From NCBI GenBank assembly GCA_963804595.1, contig CAWDQZ010000019.1, positions 216,084 through 280,083 on the forward strand: a DNA stretch of 64,000 nt, given 5' to 3'. The notes under the pieces are model-generated. The model was not told where the DNA came from. It ran no database searches and saw only the letters and a list, made by a program, of their open reading frames with translations. The stretch comes from DASUPK01 sp963804595. Its GTDB lineage: Bacteria > Actinomycetota > Thermoleophilia > Solirubrobacterales > 70-9. Position numbers and translations under genes: made by a program. How positions within the stretch are numbered: the stretch's first letter is position 1; each line of letters begins with the position of its first letter. Of the stretch, positions 23,673-32,442 are shown in pieces.

Positions 23673-24650
23673 ATGTCACACCATTACTCGGGCGCCGATT
23701 TTGGCTTCCCGCAAGGCGATGCCCGACTCGACTACTGCGACCTGTACGCCTTCCCCAAGCCGGAGGACACGAACAGGTCGATCCTCATCATGGACGTGCA
23801 TCCGTCCAAGGCTCTCCCGGAGGGGACCACCACTCCAGAGCCATTCGCGCCGGAGGCGATCTACGAGCTCAGGATCGACACCGACGGGGATCTGGTCGCG
23901 GACGTCACCTATCGGTTCCGGTTCTCGCCGTCAGAGAACGGGGCGCAGAGTGCGACGGTCCGCCGCGTCGAGGGCGGCGACGGCGACGGCGGGGAAGCGA
24001 TCATCGAGGGTGCTCCGGTGTCGACGGGCCCAGAAGCTGCGGTGACGCAGGCGGGCGAGTACCGTTTCTTCGCCGGCTGGCGCAGTGACCCCTTCTTCTA
24101 CGACGCGGGCGGTGGCCTTAACGATTTCCAGTTCACGGGAGACGACTTCTTCGCCGACGCCGACGTATGCAGCATGGTGCTCGAGCTTCCCAATGGCGAG
24201 TTGGGAGATGGCGAGGTGGGGCTCTGGCACCGAACGCTGGTCCCGGCGGATGACGCGAGCTGGACCCAAGTCGAGCGGGGGGCTCGAACCCAGGTGGTCC
24301 CCTTCCTCGTCCCGAACGAGGAGAAGGATGCATACGTCGGCAGCGAGCCGGCAGATGACGCCCGCTTCGTCGACGTGCTGGCCCACTCGCTGGAGCACAC
24401 AGGTGGGTACTCTCCGGAGGAGGCCAAGCGGGTGGCGGGGACCTTGCTGCCGGACATGATCCGATACGACCCCGAGCGCTCGGTTGCCTACCCGGACAAT
24501 GGGCGCGCGCTCACCGACGATGTGGGCGATCACATGTCGGCCATCTTCACGAACGGGAAGGTGACGGAGGACGGGGTGGGGCCACACGACGACCTGCTCC
24601 CCGAGTTCCCATACCTCGGGCCGCCACACGAGAACCGGACGGAGACGTAA
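23673..24650 (+). CDS. DUF4331 family protein
   Basis: A 325-residue protein with the DUF4331 start SHHYSGADFGFPQGDARLDYCDLYAF and many Asp/Gly turns. It is shorter than some family members. There is no signal peptide. The ATG has GGAGGAG 5 bp upstream, which decides the start over upstream in-frame codons. Function of the family is unknown. Confidence 0.85.
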   Translation: MSHHYSGADFGFPQGDARLDYCDLYAFPKPEDTNRSILIMDVHPSKALPEGTTTPEPFAPEAIYELRIDTDGDLVADVTYRFRFSPSENGAQSATVRRVEGGDGDGGEAIIEGAPVSTGPEAAVTQAGEYRFFAGWRSDPFFYDAGGGLNDFQFTGDDFFADADVCSMVLELPNGELGDGEVGLWHRTLVPADDASWTQVERGARTQVVPFLVPNEEKDAYVGSEPADDARFVDVLAHSLEHTGGYSPEEAKRVAGTLLPDMIRYDPERSVAYPDNGRALTDDVGDHMSAIFTNGKVTEDGVGPHDDLLPEFPYLGPPHENRTET

Positions 24651-24686
24651 AGAGACCGCTGCACGCGGCGAACTTCGTATAAGTCT

Positions 24687-24724
24687 GCTTTGGACGAGAA
24701 GCGCCGCTCTGCATGGAAGGCAGC
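24687..24724 (+). repeat. short repeat pair
   Basis: A GCTTTGGACGAGAAGC unit is followed by a GCTCTGCATGGAAGGCAGC unit, located between DUF4331 and GFA genes. Fifteen bases further comes GATACTGCGTG, the same string found in the SnoaL-type promoters. Confidence 0.7.
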
Positions 24725-24774
24725 ATGTTCTAGGCGAGATACTGCGTGACGAGACCTCGACTGAATGGAGACCC

Positions 24775-25212
24775 ATGAGTCAGGATGACAAGACCTACGA
24801 AGGGCAGTGCTACTGCGGTGCCGTCACGATTGAAGTCACGGGCGATCCGGAGGGCGCTGGCTACTGCCATTGCGCCGCCTGTAGGAGCTGGTCCGCCGGG
24901 CCGGTCAATGCGTTCACGCTCTGGAAGCCCGAGGCGGTCAAGGTGACCCAGGGAGAAGACCAGATCGGCGAGTACAACAAGCACGACCGGAGCTACCGGC
25001 AGTGGTGCAAGGCCTGCGGCGGCCACCTGCTGACCCGGCACCCGCAGTGGGGTCTGGTCGACGTCTACGCGGCGACGATCCCTGAATTTCCGTTTGAACC
25101 CGGGGTGCACGTCAATTACGAGTCGACAGTGCTGCCCATGAAGGATGGCCTCCCCAAGCTCAAGGACTTCCCCGAAGAGATGGGCGGCTCGGGCGAGACC
25201 CTCCCCGAGTAG
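24775..25212 (+). CDS. GFA-family (glutathione-dependent formaldehyde-activating-like) protein
   Basis: A 145-residue zinc-binding protein of the GFA/CENP-V fold. The metal cysteines are in QCYCGAV, CHCAACR and CKACG. Most family members have no proven link to formaldehyde, so the name indicates fold only. A GATACT box about 40 bp upstream may drive it. Confidence 0.85.
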   Translation: MSQDDKTYEGQCYCGAVTIEVTGDPEGAGYCHCAACRSWSAGPVNAFTLWKPEAVKVTQGEDQIGEYNKHDRSYRQWCKACGGHLLTRHPQWGLVDVYAATIPEFPFEPGVHVNYESTVLPMKDGLPKLKDFPEEMGGSGETLPE

Positions 25213-25237
25213 CAGCGCGACCGGGATCTCCTGGCGC

Positions 25238-25281
25238 CACTTTGGACCAGGAGCGGTTATCCGCTTCGCATGGAAAGGAGC
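25238..25281 (+). repeat. short repeat pair, diverged
   Basis: CACTTTGGACCAGGAGC is followed by CGCTTCGCATGGAAAGGAGC. As at 24.7 kb, the string GATATTGCGTGAGCG follows within about 15 bp. Confidence 0.6.
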
Positions 25282-25455
25282 ACTCGCCGCGAGATATTGC
25301 GTGAGCGCTCGTGGCCGGATCGCGGCTCGGGACCGCACGGGCCCTCGCCCTCCGCGTCATCGGACTCCACGGCTAACGGGCAGCGGTCGACTACCGCCAT
25401 GGCTTCCCCCAGGGGAGTAGATTCGGAGCGTAGTCACGAGGAGGAGGTGGTCGTA

Positions 25456-25761
25456 ATGTATGCCCGGATTGCCCGCTTTGAGGGGGGAGACACGTCGCAG
25501 ATTGACGCAGTGATAGAAGGCGCACGCGAGACGATCGACTCGAATTTCGACTCGCCGCCCCAGGGCCTGGAGGGAGCGAAGGCCGTGTGGATGCTCGTCG
25601 ATCGTGAAAACGCGAGGGGATTGGGAGTAACCCTCTTCGAGAGCGAGGAGGATCTGCACCGTGGTGACGAGGCGCTCAACGCGATGTCGCCTGCCGTCGA
25701 CGCGGGTCAGCGCCGGTCGAGCGTCGAGATCTACGAGGTGGCACACCACCGGGAGCGCTGA
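25456..25761 (+). CDS. small dimeric alpha-beta-barrel (ABM-like) protein
   Basis: A 101-residue protein with the ferredoxin-like pattern of antibiotic-biosynthesis-monooxygenase-type proteins (MYARIARFEGG, then GAKAVWMLVDRENARGLGVTLFESEEDL). GAGGAGG lies just upstream of the ATG at 25456. Proteins of this kind act on varied small molecules or haem; the substrate cannot be inferred here. Confidence 0.65.
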   Translation: MYARIARFEGGDTSQIDAVIEGARETIDSNFDSPPQGLEGAKAVWMLVDRENARGLGVTLFESEEDLHRGDEALNAMSPAVDAGQRRSSVEIYEVAHHRER

Positions 25762-25845
25762 GCAGCGCCGAGCGGTCGGAGGCTCGCCTTCCGGGGCGGT
25801 GCGCCAACCCGGCTCGACGCCTAAGGCGTTGACCGGTCCAATGAT

Positions 25846-25863
25846 GCTGCTTTGGATGGAAGC
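25846..25863 (+). repeat. short repeat unit, hairpin with loop GGATG
   Basis: GCTGCTTTGGATGGAAGC, a single unit 85 bp after the ABM-like gene. Confidence 0.5.
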
Positions 25864-25960
25864 GTCCGTGTTGGATCGCGTTGCTCCGTATCGCGCGGGT
25901 GTGGCGGCGGGAATCAACGCGATTCGCCAGACGAGCCTGCTCTCGGTGGTTGTCCGATGC

Positions 25961-26188
25961 CTAGCTCGTTAACCCCTCTGCACGTCCCCACAGCTCTCGC
26001 AGCGAGGACGCCACGCGCTCGAGGGTGAACCCAGCGGGCGGGCGATCGGCCCTGTAGACCTCGAGCTCCTTCGCTACGGCGTGGACATGCTCACTGAGCT
26101 CGCTTTGCAGCGCCTCGTATGCCAGGGACGCGGGGAGTACCCCTCCAGGCAGCATGATGAGATCCGGGCGGCGCTCGTCATCTGGCAC
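25961..26188 (-). CDS. small helical protein, unknown
   Basis: A 75-residue protein, GTG start, with a helical, charged composition (PDDERRPDLIMLPGG at the start). There is no clear ribosome-binding site. No family recognised. Confidence 0.45.
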   Translation of the reverse strand: MPDDERRPDLIMLPGGVLPASLAYEALQSELSEHVHAVAKELEVYRADRPPAGFTLERVASSLRELWGRAEGLTS

Positions 26189-26366
26189 GGGCGGCCCGAG
26201 CCTAACGGACCGGGCCTGCCGCCTTCGCGTGATTGCGGGCGCTCGCGAAGAGAGATGCGCCTACGACTGTCCCGCTAGTCACCTTCCCCGACAGCTGGCG
26301 TACCGAGGGCAAGAGCTTCAGGCGGAGGCGGCACGCAAAGGCGCCGGCCGAGTGACGACGATCCGA

Positions 26367-26579
26367 TCAGTCTGAGATCTCGCTGACCTTCAAGGTCGCA
26401 ACATGAGCCGGGTTGATGCCAATCGAGCCGTCGGTTCCGTGCTCCGTGAACCAGGCGAGGCGCGATTGCCCTGATCGCGCAGCATCGGAGAACTTGCTCT
26501 CGACCTCGTCCAACGTTCCCTCCACCACGAAGACGTCACCGTTTAGGAGCCTGACTTCCGCGTAACCCACGGGAGCCAT
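26367..26579 (-). CDS. small beta-rich protein, unknown
   Basis: A 70-residue protein with alternating hydrophobic beta-strand pattern (MAPVGYAEVRLLNGDVFVVEG) and an acidic helix. It looks like a real folded small domain, similar in type to the 110-residue protein at 27.0-27.4 kb. No ribosome-binding site is visible, so it may be leaderless. Confidence 0.55.
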   Translation of the reverse strand: MAPVGYAEVRLLNGDVFVVEGTLDEVESKFSDAARSGQSRLAWFTEHGTDGSIGINPAHVATLKVSEISD

Positions 26580-26691
26580 GCTAGGCGTCCGGCCCAGGCA
26601 CAGCGTGGGGCTCGGCGGTAGCCCGACTTCCTAAGTAGGCGGGAAGCTCGAGAGGCGCGTTCGAGCGGGAGGATTCTCGGCGCCGATTGCC

Positions 26692-26898
26692 GCTTTGCAT
26701 GGAAAGCAGCGCTTTCCTGGCGCTCCCCGCCCCACCCGTCGCTCGAACGTCCCGGAATCCTCCATATGGGGGTCACCCACGGACGTTCGGTGCCGGCCGG
26801 CATCGCGAACGTCCGGCAATCACCCGTACAGGGAATAACCCGGGACGTTCGCAGCAGGTGCGCGCTTTGGACGAGAAGCGGCTATCCGCTTCGCATGG
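26692..26898 (+). repeat. long modular repeat, copy B
   Basis: Same layout and orientation as copy A. The 108-bp core is at 26744-26851, with arm pairs 26744-26752/26781-26789 and 26806-26814/26843-26851, all four arms perfect. The middle is the palindrome TGCCGGCCGGCA. By eye the core differs from copy A at about four positions. The right end has GCTTTGGACGAGAAGC plus a diverged GCATGG unit. It fills most of the 457-bp gap 26580-27036, where I see no gene. Confidence 0.85.
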
Positions 26899-27036
26899 AT
26901 AGCGACACTGCGACGGTGGTAAGAGAGGAGGCGCAGGACTGCTCCCGACAGGCGAATGGAGAAGCGCGCCAACCACCCGCGGCGCACCAGTGGGGTCCTA
27001 GTGCCGATCGGGAGCTAACCGCGACAGCGGCGTAGA

Positions 27037-27369
27037 TCAGGTTTCTCTTTGGCTCCGGTCGAGCCGGCGAACGTTTGTGACCACACCGGCCTGCGCGAAC
27101 TCGACCACGAACTCTCCCTCGTGCACCCGGGCCCCTTCATAAGCATCGGGGTGGAGATAGATGCCAGGGAGCTCCGCCTTGGGAGACTCCGAGGACTCCA
27201 CGGGCCAAAAGAGGGCGGGATGCTTTACATCAGAGCACCCCTGCAAACGGCCGGTGAAAACGGCGACAAGGTCATCGGATGCAGCGGTTATCACTCGCAC
27301 CACGATCTGCGAACCGCGCCAACGCTCGAGTACGGCGAGAAGTTCTCGGTTGGGTTGTGAAGATTCCAT
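27037..27369 (-). CDS. conserved-looking small protein, unknown
   Basis: A 110-residue protein with beta-strand pattern in SQIVVRVITAASDDLVAVFTG and a C-terminal VVEFAQAGVVTNVRR strand; it may be a small barrel fold. ATG start. No family recognised. The 248 bp downstream to 27617 contain only one repeat unit. Confidence 0.55.
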   Translation of the reverse strand: MESSQPNRELLAVLERWRGSQIVVRVITAASDDLVAVFTGRLQGCSDVKHPALFWPVESSESPKAELPGIYLHPDAYEGARVHEGEFVVEFAQAGVVTNVRRLDRSQRET

Positions 27370-27426
27370 CCTGATCCGAACCCTAGTCCGCGTACCGAGA
27401 GAGCCAAGCCGGACTGTCGGGGTGGC

Positions 27427-27442
27427 GCTGTGGACGAGAAGC
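27427..27442 (+). repeat. short repeat unit GCTGTGGACGAGAAGC
   Basis: One mismatch from the common unit. It is the rightmost member of the first repeat-rich zone. Confidence 0.55.
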
Positions 27443-27617
27443 GGGTCCGCAGGGTGCGTATAGGCGGCTAGCCGGCTTCGTCAAGGCGACGACCGGCCGG
27501 TTGCCGCTTAAGAGGTTTCCGGTCGAGGTTCGCGACGGCGCAATCTGGCTGGTCGAGAAGCGGTATAAGCGAGGGAGGGGCGGCCGCTGGTCGCCGCGAT
27601 CTGGTGACGAAGCCGGG

Positions 27618-29486
27618 TCACTTGAGCGCGGCCGTCAGGATGTTGGCCGCGATCGGCGCCGCCGTGCTGCCCCCGTCGCCCGAGGCGTCGATCAACATCA
27701 CGGCCACCGCGAGCTTGGGGTTCTGGGCTGGGGCGAAGCAGATGAACCAGCCATCGACGATCTGCTCGACCGTGTTCTCCTGCCCGGGCGGAGCGGGCGG
27801 CTGACCGGGCTTCGGACCGAGCTCGGCGGTCCCGGTTTTGCCCGCGACCTGGATGCCCGATATGTTCGCCGCGACGCCGGTTCCCGAGGTGACGACGGCG
27901 CGCATCAGGCCGGTGAGGATCTTGGCGTTCTCCTTCGAGGTCACCTGAACGGGCTTGGCGTCGCTCTTCAGCCCGGGGTCCTTGACGATCGAGGTAGGGC
28001 TGCGCACGCCGTGGTTGGCGACCGTCTGGGCGACGGAGGCCATGCCGAGCGGGGTCGCCAGGACCTCGCCCTGGCCGAAGGCAGTGACCGACAGGTCCGT
28101 GTGGCTGGTGTCGGCGCTGAAGTCCGTGGGCATCGTCATGCCGTTTGGATCCGCGCGCGCCGTTGCCGTGGCGTTGTAGAGGCTCGGCTTCTCGTTCCAG
28201 CCGTAGTCCTCGGCGGTATGGACGAGGCGCTCGGCGCCGACCTTCACGCCGAGTGGCGCGAAGACGGTGTTGCACGACTTGGCGAAGGCCTGCACGAAGG
28301 TGCCGCCACACGCCTCGTCGTGGGCGTTGTGGACGACCCTGGCACCGCTTTGCGGATCCGGGTTGATCTCGGTCAGCACCGGGAAGGTGTCCGAGAGCTT
28401 CACGTCGTGGCCCTCGAGCGCCGCGGTGGTGGTGATCACCTTGAAGGTCGAGCCGGGGGGTTGCGGGGCTGAGTAGGCGGAGCCCGCGAGCGCCAGCACG
28501 TCGCCGCTCTTCGCGTTCAGGACCACGGCGCCCCCGGACTGGCCTCCGAGCGCGTTCACGGTGATCGTCTGCAGCCGCGGATCGATCGTCGTTCGGACCG
28601 GCTGGCCGGGTGTCCCCTGCGCCGTGGCGAGCACCCGCCCCTGAGTGGATCGCGAGACGTTGAGCTGCGGGCTGCTCGCCTTCACGGCCATGAGCTCACC
28701 GCTGGGCGTTCCGGAGAGGCGCGGATTGAAGGCGAGCTCGAGGCCGCTTATCCCGGTGCTCTGATTCGTCGGATAGCCCGCGCTCTGCAGCCTCGCCCGC
28801 CGCTCCGAGTCCGGAGCGCCGGTCTCGCCCGCCACGTCGATCGCGTCCGAGCCCAGGGGTGAGCTGCGGTTGTCGACCGATCCCGTGGCGAGCGGGACCC
28901 CGTGCTTGGCCATGATCGGCGCCCGGCGCCCGAGGTCCAGGCGACGTCCCACCTGCTCGCCGGGCTGCAGGTTCGGGAAGGTCAGATTCGGCGCCCAGGC
29001 GACCTTCCCACCGTCGAGAGGCAGCCGCACGACACCGTCGACCTTGCCGAACAGCCTCGTTCGAACCGCGACCTTGACGTCGACGACGTCCGTTCCGTTG
29101 ACGCTCTTCGGGCCGTCCGCATCACCGGGGTCGATCGCCGTTGCCGTGGCCACCTCCTGCGCCGAGCGATAGGCGCTGGCGAGCTCGGGGGCCGAGTACT
29201 GGGACTGGGCCGAATCCGAGAGCTCTTCGCGCATCGACTTGAAGTCCTGGTGGGCCCAGTCGTCCACGAAGCGCTCCGCCATGTCCTGCTCAGGATTCCC
29301 GGCGGCGCTGATCACGCCGAAGATGAAGGCGATGACCGCGACGACCGCCACCGGGAGGGCGCGCTGGCGCAGCCGGCGCTGGCGCTCGGTGTGGGGTCCT
29401 CGCTGGGCACGCGGTGCGCGGGAGGGCCGCCGGGGCGGCGGAGTCTCCCTTCCTCGTTGCCGTGACCGTGTCACGGGAGGATTCAC
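27618..29486 (-). CDS. class B penicillin-binding protein (peptidoglycan transpeptidase)
   Basis: A 622-residue PBP with a cytoplasmic Arg-rich tail, one membrane anchor (about 43-62), an NTF2-like MecA_N domain (about 65-175), a linker/dimerisation region and a transpeptidase domain. Catalytic motifs are complete: STFK at 346-349, SCN at 404-406 and KTGT at 550-553. The frame is open far upstream, but the GTG at 29486 is chosen because it precedes the anchor and has TACCTT 7 bp in front. It is divergent from the MarP-like protease, with only 42 bp between the two starts. Confidence 0.9.
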   Translation of the reverse strand: MNPPVTRSRQRGRETPPPRRPSRAPRAQRGPHTERQRRLRQRALPVAVVAVIAFIFGVISAAGNPEQDMAERFVDDWAHQDFKSMREELSDSAQSQYSAPELASAYRSAQEVATATAIDPGDADGPKSVNGTDVVDVKVAVRTRLFGKVDGVVRLPLDGGKVAWAPNLTFPNLQPGEQVGRRLDLGRRAPIMAKHGVPLATGSVDNRSSPLGSDAIDVAGETGAPDSERRARLQSAGYPTNQSTGISGLELAFNPRLSGTPSGELMAVKASSPQLNVSRSTQGRVLATAQGTPGQPVRTTIDPRLQTITVNALGGQSGGAVVLNAKSGDVLALAGSAYSAPQPPGSTFKVITTTAALEGHDVKLSDTFPVLTEINPDPQSGARVVHNAHDEACGGTFVQAFAKSCNTVFAPLGVKVGAERLVHTAEDYGWNEKPSLYNATATARADPNGMTMPTDFSADTSHTDLSVTAFGQGEVLATPLGMASVAQTVANHGVRSPTSIVKDPGLKSDAKPVQVTSKENAKILTGLMRAVVTSGTGVAANISGIQVAGKTGTAELGPKPGQPPAPPGQENTVEQIVDGWFICFAPAQNPKLAVAVMLIDASGDGGSTAAPIAANILTAALK

Positions 29487-29493
29487 GCGGGCA

Positions 29494-29519
29494 AAGGTAG
29501 TCGCTCGTACGCTTGTATT
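29494..29519. promoter_or_regulatory. divergent leaderless promoters between PBP and MarP-like genes
   Basis: On the minus strand TACCTT (29499-29494) lies 7 bp before the PBP start. On the plus strand TGTATT (29514-29519) lies 9 bp before the protease GTG. The whole space between the two starts is 42 bp, so the two promoters must overlap. Confidence 0.4.
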
Positions 29520-29528
29520 CGGGAAACC

Positions 29529-30689
29529 GTGACCGGCCTCGACTGGCTGATCATTGCCTTCGCCCTGGCCATGGCCTTCTGGGGCTATCAGCAGGGGCTG
29601 ATCGTAGGGGTGCTGAGCCTGGGAGGCTTCGCCATCGGGGCCTTTCTCGGCAGCCGCCTCGGTCCTGCGCTCCTGCCCGAGGGGTCGCACTCGCCCTACG
29701 CCCCCGCGACGGCGCTGGCCGGGGCGCTCCTGGTGGGCGGGATGGTCGCGGTGTCGCTGGAGGGACTGGCGATCGGGGCCCGCCGGCGACTGCTCGGCGC
29801 GGCCGGCAGACACCCGGCGGTGGCGATCGTGGAATCGACGGGCGGCGCCGTGCTGCTGGTCGCTCTGGCGCTCGGCATCGCCTGGCTGTTCGGCGCGGTC
29901 GCCCTCAACGCACCGGGTGCCAAGAGCCTTCGCCAGGCCGTGCAGCAGTCGGCGATCCTGCGGGCCCTGAACGGCGCGTTCCCGCCCTCGAGCGGCCTGA
30001 TCAAGGCGCTCAACCGGATCGACCCGAGGCTCTCGGTCCAGGGACCGAGCCCGGACGTGGCCGCCCCGGATTCGAAGATCGCGCGCGATCCGGAGGTCAG
30101 GGCAGCGTCCGCGAGCGTGGTGCGGGTGCTCGGCACCGCCTGCGGACTCGGTGTCGAGGGATCGGGGTGGGTGGCCGAGCCGGGCCTGGTGGTGACGAAT
30201 GCACACGTGGTCGCGGGGGAGACCGACACGACCGTGACGCCGGCGGGCTCGGATTCCTCTCTCGACGCCACGCCCGTGCACTACGACCCGACCAACGACC
30301 TGGCGCTGCTCCGCGTCAACGGCCTGGGTGACGCCCCCCTCTCGTTCGCTCCCAGCGTGACCAGCGGGACCCCGGGCGCCGTGATCGGCTATCCCGAGAA
30401 CGGGCCGCTGACGATCACACCCGCGCGCGCCGGGGGGACCGGCCCCGTCATCACCGAGGACTCCTATGGGCGAGGACCCGTGACCCGCCAGCTCACGGCG
30501 CTGCGCGGGGAGGTCCACAGCGGCAACTCCGGCGGCCCCCTGGTCGACGGCAACGGCAGGGTGATGGGAACGGTCTTCGCGGCCACCACACAGGGGAAGC
30601 CGGGCGGCTACGCGGTGCCGAACGGGGTGGTGGCGGGCGCGCTCACCGATTCGACCGGCGTCGTCAGCACAGGCCCCTGCACGCGATAG
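29529..30689 (+). CDS. MarP-like membrane serine protease (CvpA-type helices plus trypsin domain)
   Basis: The 386-residue protein has four N-terminal CvpA-like helices (about 5-125) and a periplasmic trypsin-fold domain. The triad is H226 (TNAHVV), D257 (TNDLALL) and S334 (GNSGGPL). Cysteines C205 and the one at STGPC near the C terminus are placed like the redox disulfide of Mycobacterium tuberculosis Rv3671c, a protease for acid and oxidative stress. It is divergent from a cell-wall transpeptidase, which fits a role in cell-envelope maintenance. GTG start, leaderless promoter. Confidence 0.9.
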   Translation: MTGLDWLIIAFALAMAFWGYQQGLIVGVLSLGGFAIGAFLGSRLGPALLPEGSHSPYAPATALAGALLVGGMVAVSLEGLAIGARRRLLGAAGRHPAVAIVESTGGAVLLVALALGIAWLFGAVALNAPGAKSLRQAVQQSAILRALNGAFPPSSGLIKALNRIDPRLSVQGPSPDVAAPDSKIARDPEVRAASASVVRVLGTACGLGVEGSGWVAEPGLVVTNAHVVAGETDTTVTPAGSDSSLDATPVHYDPTNDLALLRVNGLGDAPLSFAPSVTSGTPGAVIGYPENGPLTITPARAGGTGPVITEDSYGRGPVTRQLTALRGEVHSGNSGGPLVDGNGRVMGTVFAATTQGKPGGYAVPNGVVAGALTDSTGVVSTGPCTR

Positions 30690-30740
30690 TTCCGTGTCGG
30701 AGACGCGCGTGCTGCGCGTGGAAGGCCGGTTTGCCGGTCC

Positions 30741-30757
30741 CTTACGATCGGTAAGCT
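30741..30757. promoter_or_regulatory. inverted repeat CTTAC-N5-GTAAG overlapping the -10 box
   Basis: The right arm overlaps TAAGCT (30752-30757), which lies 9 bp before the GTG of the HxlR-type gene. This is a good place for autoregulation by that protein. Confidence 0.45.
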
Positions 30758-30766
30758 CTAGTCGAG

Positions 30767-31123
30767 GTGAGATCCGAGAACGGCGCGCGCCGTCCCAGGG
30801 GAGCGGCCAAGCCGAAACAAGTGTGTCCTCACTTCCATGTCGCGGTGGAGCTGATCGGCCGTCGCTGGGCGGGCGCGATCCTCTACGCCCTCACCGACGG
30901 GCCGCTTCACTTCGCGGAGCTCAAGGAGGCCGTGCCCGGGATGTCCGATCGCCTCCTCTCCCACCGGCTCAAGGAGCTCGAGGAGGCCAGCCTGGTCCGC
31001 CGAGAGGTGCTGGAGGCCGGCAAGCGGGTGCGGGTGAGCTACGAGCTCACCCAGAAGGGCCATTCGCTCGAGCCGGTGATGGGCGGGCTCCGCGACTGGG
31101 CCCGCGAGTGGCACCGGGTCTAG
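30767..31123 (+). CDS. HxlR-family winged-helix regulator
   Basis: A 118-residue regulator with the HxlR pattern CPHFHVAVELIGRRWAGAIL, LHFAELKEAVPGMSDRLLSHRLKELE and the beta-wing. The conserved N-terminal cysteine is present, as in redox- or aldehyde-sensing members. It converges with the FAD oxidoreductase 16 bp away. An inverted repeat overlaps its promoter. Confidence 0.9.
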   Translation: MRSENGARRPRGAAKPKQVCPHFHVAVELIGRRWAGAILYALTDGPLHFAELKEAVPGMSDRLLSHRLKELEEASLVRREVLEAGKRVRVSYELTQKGHSLEPVMGGLRDWAREWHRV

Positions 31124-31139
31124 CCGCCGACCGCGAGGG

Positions 31140-32366
31140 TCAGCCCGCCGCCTCCGCGGCCGCCATGATCTTGCCGACGTTTTCGGGCGCGAAGAACTCC
31201 GGCGCCGGCATCGTCGCCGCCTGGACACTGATGAACTGATCCTGCGCCTCCTGGTTGCCCTGCATGGCGCCGATCAGCTGCTGCATCTCGGGAGGCGGCG
31301 GGGCGACGTTGGCGAATTCGCAGGTGAATTCGTAGACCGGCATCGCGACCGTGTCACGCATCTCCTGGTAGGCGCGCATGCCGTCGTCGAATGAACGCTC
31401 CCCCTCGAAGGCGGCGTGCAGGCCCTCGGCGACGAGCTCCGCGTCTCGGAACGCATCGTTGATGCCCATGGCCGTGATCGGGTTCTTGTGGTAGCCCGAG
31501 TCGCCGACCAGCACCCAACCGGGCCCGAACGGCTTGCGGAAGTAACCCGGCAGCTCCGCTGAGCCGATGAACTTCGACTCCCGCTTCGCTGACCGGATGC
31601 TCTCGGCGAACGCCGGATCGAGGTCCATGGTTGCGAGGAAGTTGCCCTCCACGTCCTTCTTGTTCTGCTCGAATTCCTCGCGTGGCCAGCCGAAGGGGAC
31701 GCAGGTGAGCCCGTCGTTGGTCGGGAGGGCCGCCCAGCCACGACGGTTCTCGGCCCGAATCCTCGTCTCGAATCCACCAACCGGCAGCTCGCTCCAGTAG
31801 GCGTAGTACATCGCCATCTGAGACGGTCGCTGGTTGTACTCCTCCGGCTCGACCGCCTTCGCGAGCAGCGAGTGCTTGCCGTCGGCGCCGATCACTACCT
31901 CGGCCCGCTCGGTCACCGACTCGCGGCCCTTGGAATGCCCCCGGATGCCCGTGACCGTGCCATCTTCCGACAAGATCTCCTCCACGGTGAAAGCTTCGCG
32001 GACCTCTGCGCCGGCTTCGGCCGCGGCGTCGACCAGCAGCTTGTCCAGGACCGTTCGGCGCGGCCCGAAGGCGCGCGCCTCTCCGTCGATCGGCCGCGGG
32101 CGTCCCGCCACCGAGACTGGGCCGAAGTCGAATGAGTAGTGCTCAACCGGGGGACAGCCAGTCTCCAGCAGGCGTTCGAGCAGGCCCCAGCGCTCGAGCG
32201 CCGCGATCCCCGGGGGATGGATCAGGTGGGTGGACATCGTGTCGCTCGGAAACGTCGCCTTGTCGACGAGCAGCACCCGGTGGTCCTTGTGCGCAAGGAG
32301 CATCGCCGTGGGCGACCCCGCACAGCGTGCGCCGAGCACGATCGCGTCGTAGCCCCCTTCGCCCAT
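31140..32366 (-). CDS. FAD-dependent oxidoreductase (geranylgeranyl-reductase/PHBH-like)
   Basis: A 408-residue flavoprotein. It has the Rossmann start YDAIVLGARCAGSPTAMLLA, the second FAD motif GWVLVGDSGYHKNPITAMGIND, and an intervening substrate domain. It resembles group A flavin monooxygenases and prenyl reductases; the substrate is unknown. The convergent HxlR gene suggests, but does not show, regulation by a small electrophile. Confidence 0.85.
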   Translation of the reverse strand: MGEGGYDAIVLGARCAGSPTAMLLAHKDHRVLLVDKATFPSDTMSTHLIHPPGIAALERWGLLERLLETGCPPVEHYSFDFGPVSVAGRPRPIDGEARAFGPRRTVLDKLLVDAAAEAGAEVREAFTVEEILSEDGTVTGIRGHSKGRESVTERAEVVIGADGKHSLLAKAVEPEEYNQRPSQMAMYYAYWSELPVGGFETRIRAENRRGWAALPTNDGLTCVPFGWPREEFEQNKKDVEGNFLATMDLDPAFAESIRSAKRESKFIGSAELPGYFRKPFGPGWVLVGDSGYHKNPITAMGINDAFRDAELVAEGLHAAFEGERSFDDGMRAYQEMRDTVAMPVYEFTCEFANVAPPPPEMQQLIGAMQGNQEAQDQFISVQAATMPAPEFFAPENVGKIMAAAEAAG

Positions 32367-32442
32367 GTGTCTCCCCTTTCGCGGACTGCGGACGCCTTCA
32401 CCGTCTCACGAACCGGGGTCGGTTACAACCTCGGTGGACTTC

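Noticed and set aside
26631..26819. Open frame across repeat copy B reading MPDVRDAGRHRTSVGDPHME
   Set aside because: It runs through the hairpin core; the same peptide in copy C follows from the repeat, not from protein selection.
21209..27442. CRISPR array
   Set aside because: The repeats are irregularly spaced by hundreds of bases with genes between them, vary in composition and there are no cas genes.
29487..30518. Extension of the PBP reading frame upstream of 29486
   Set aside because: The frame stays open but lies antisense to the MarP-like protease; the PBP needs only the GTG at 29486.
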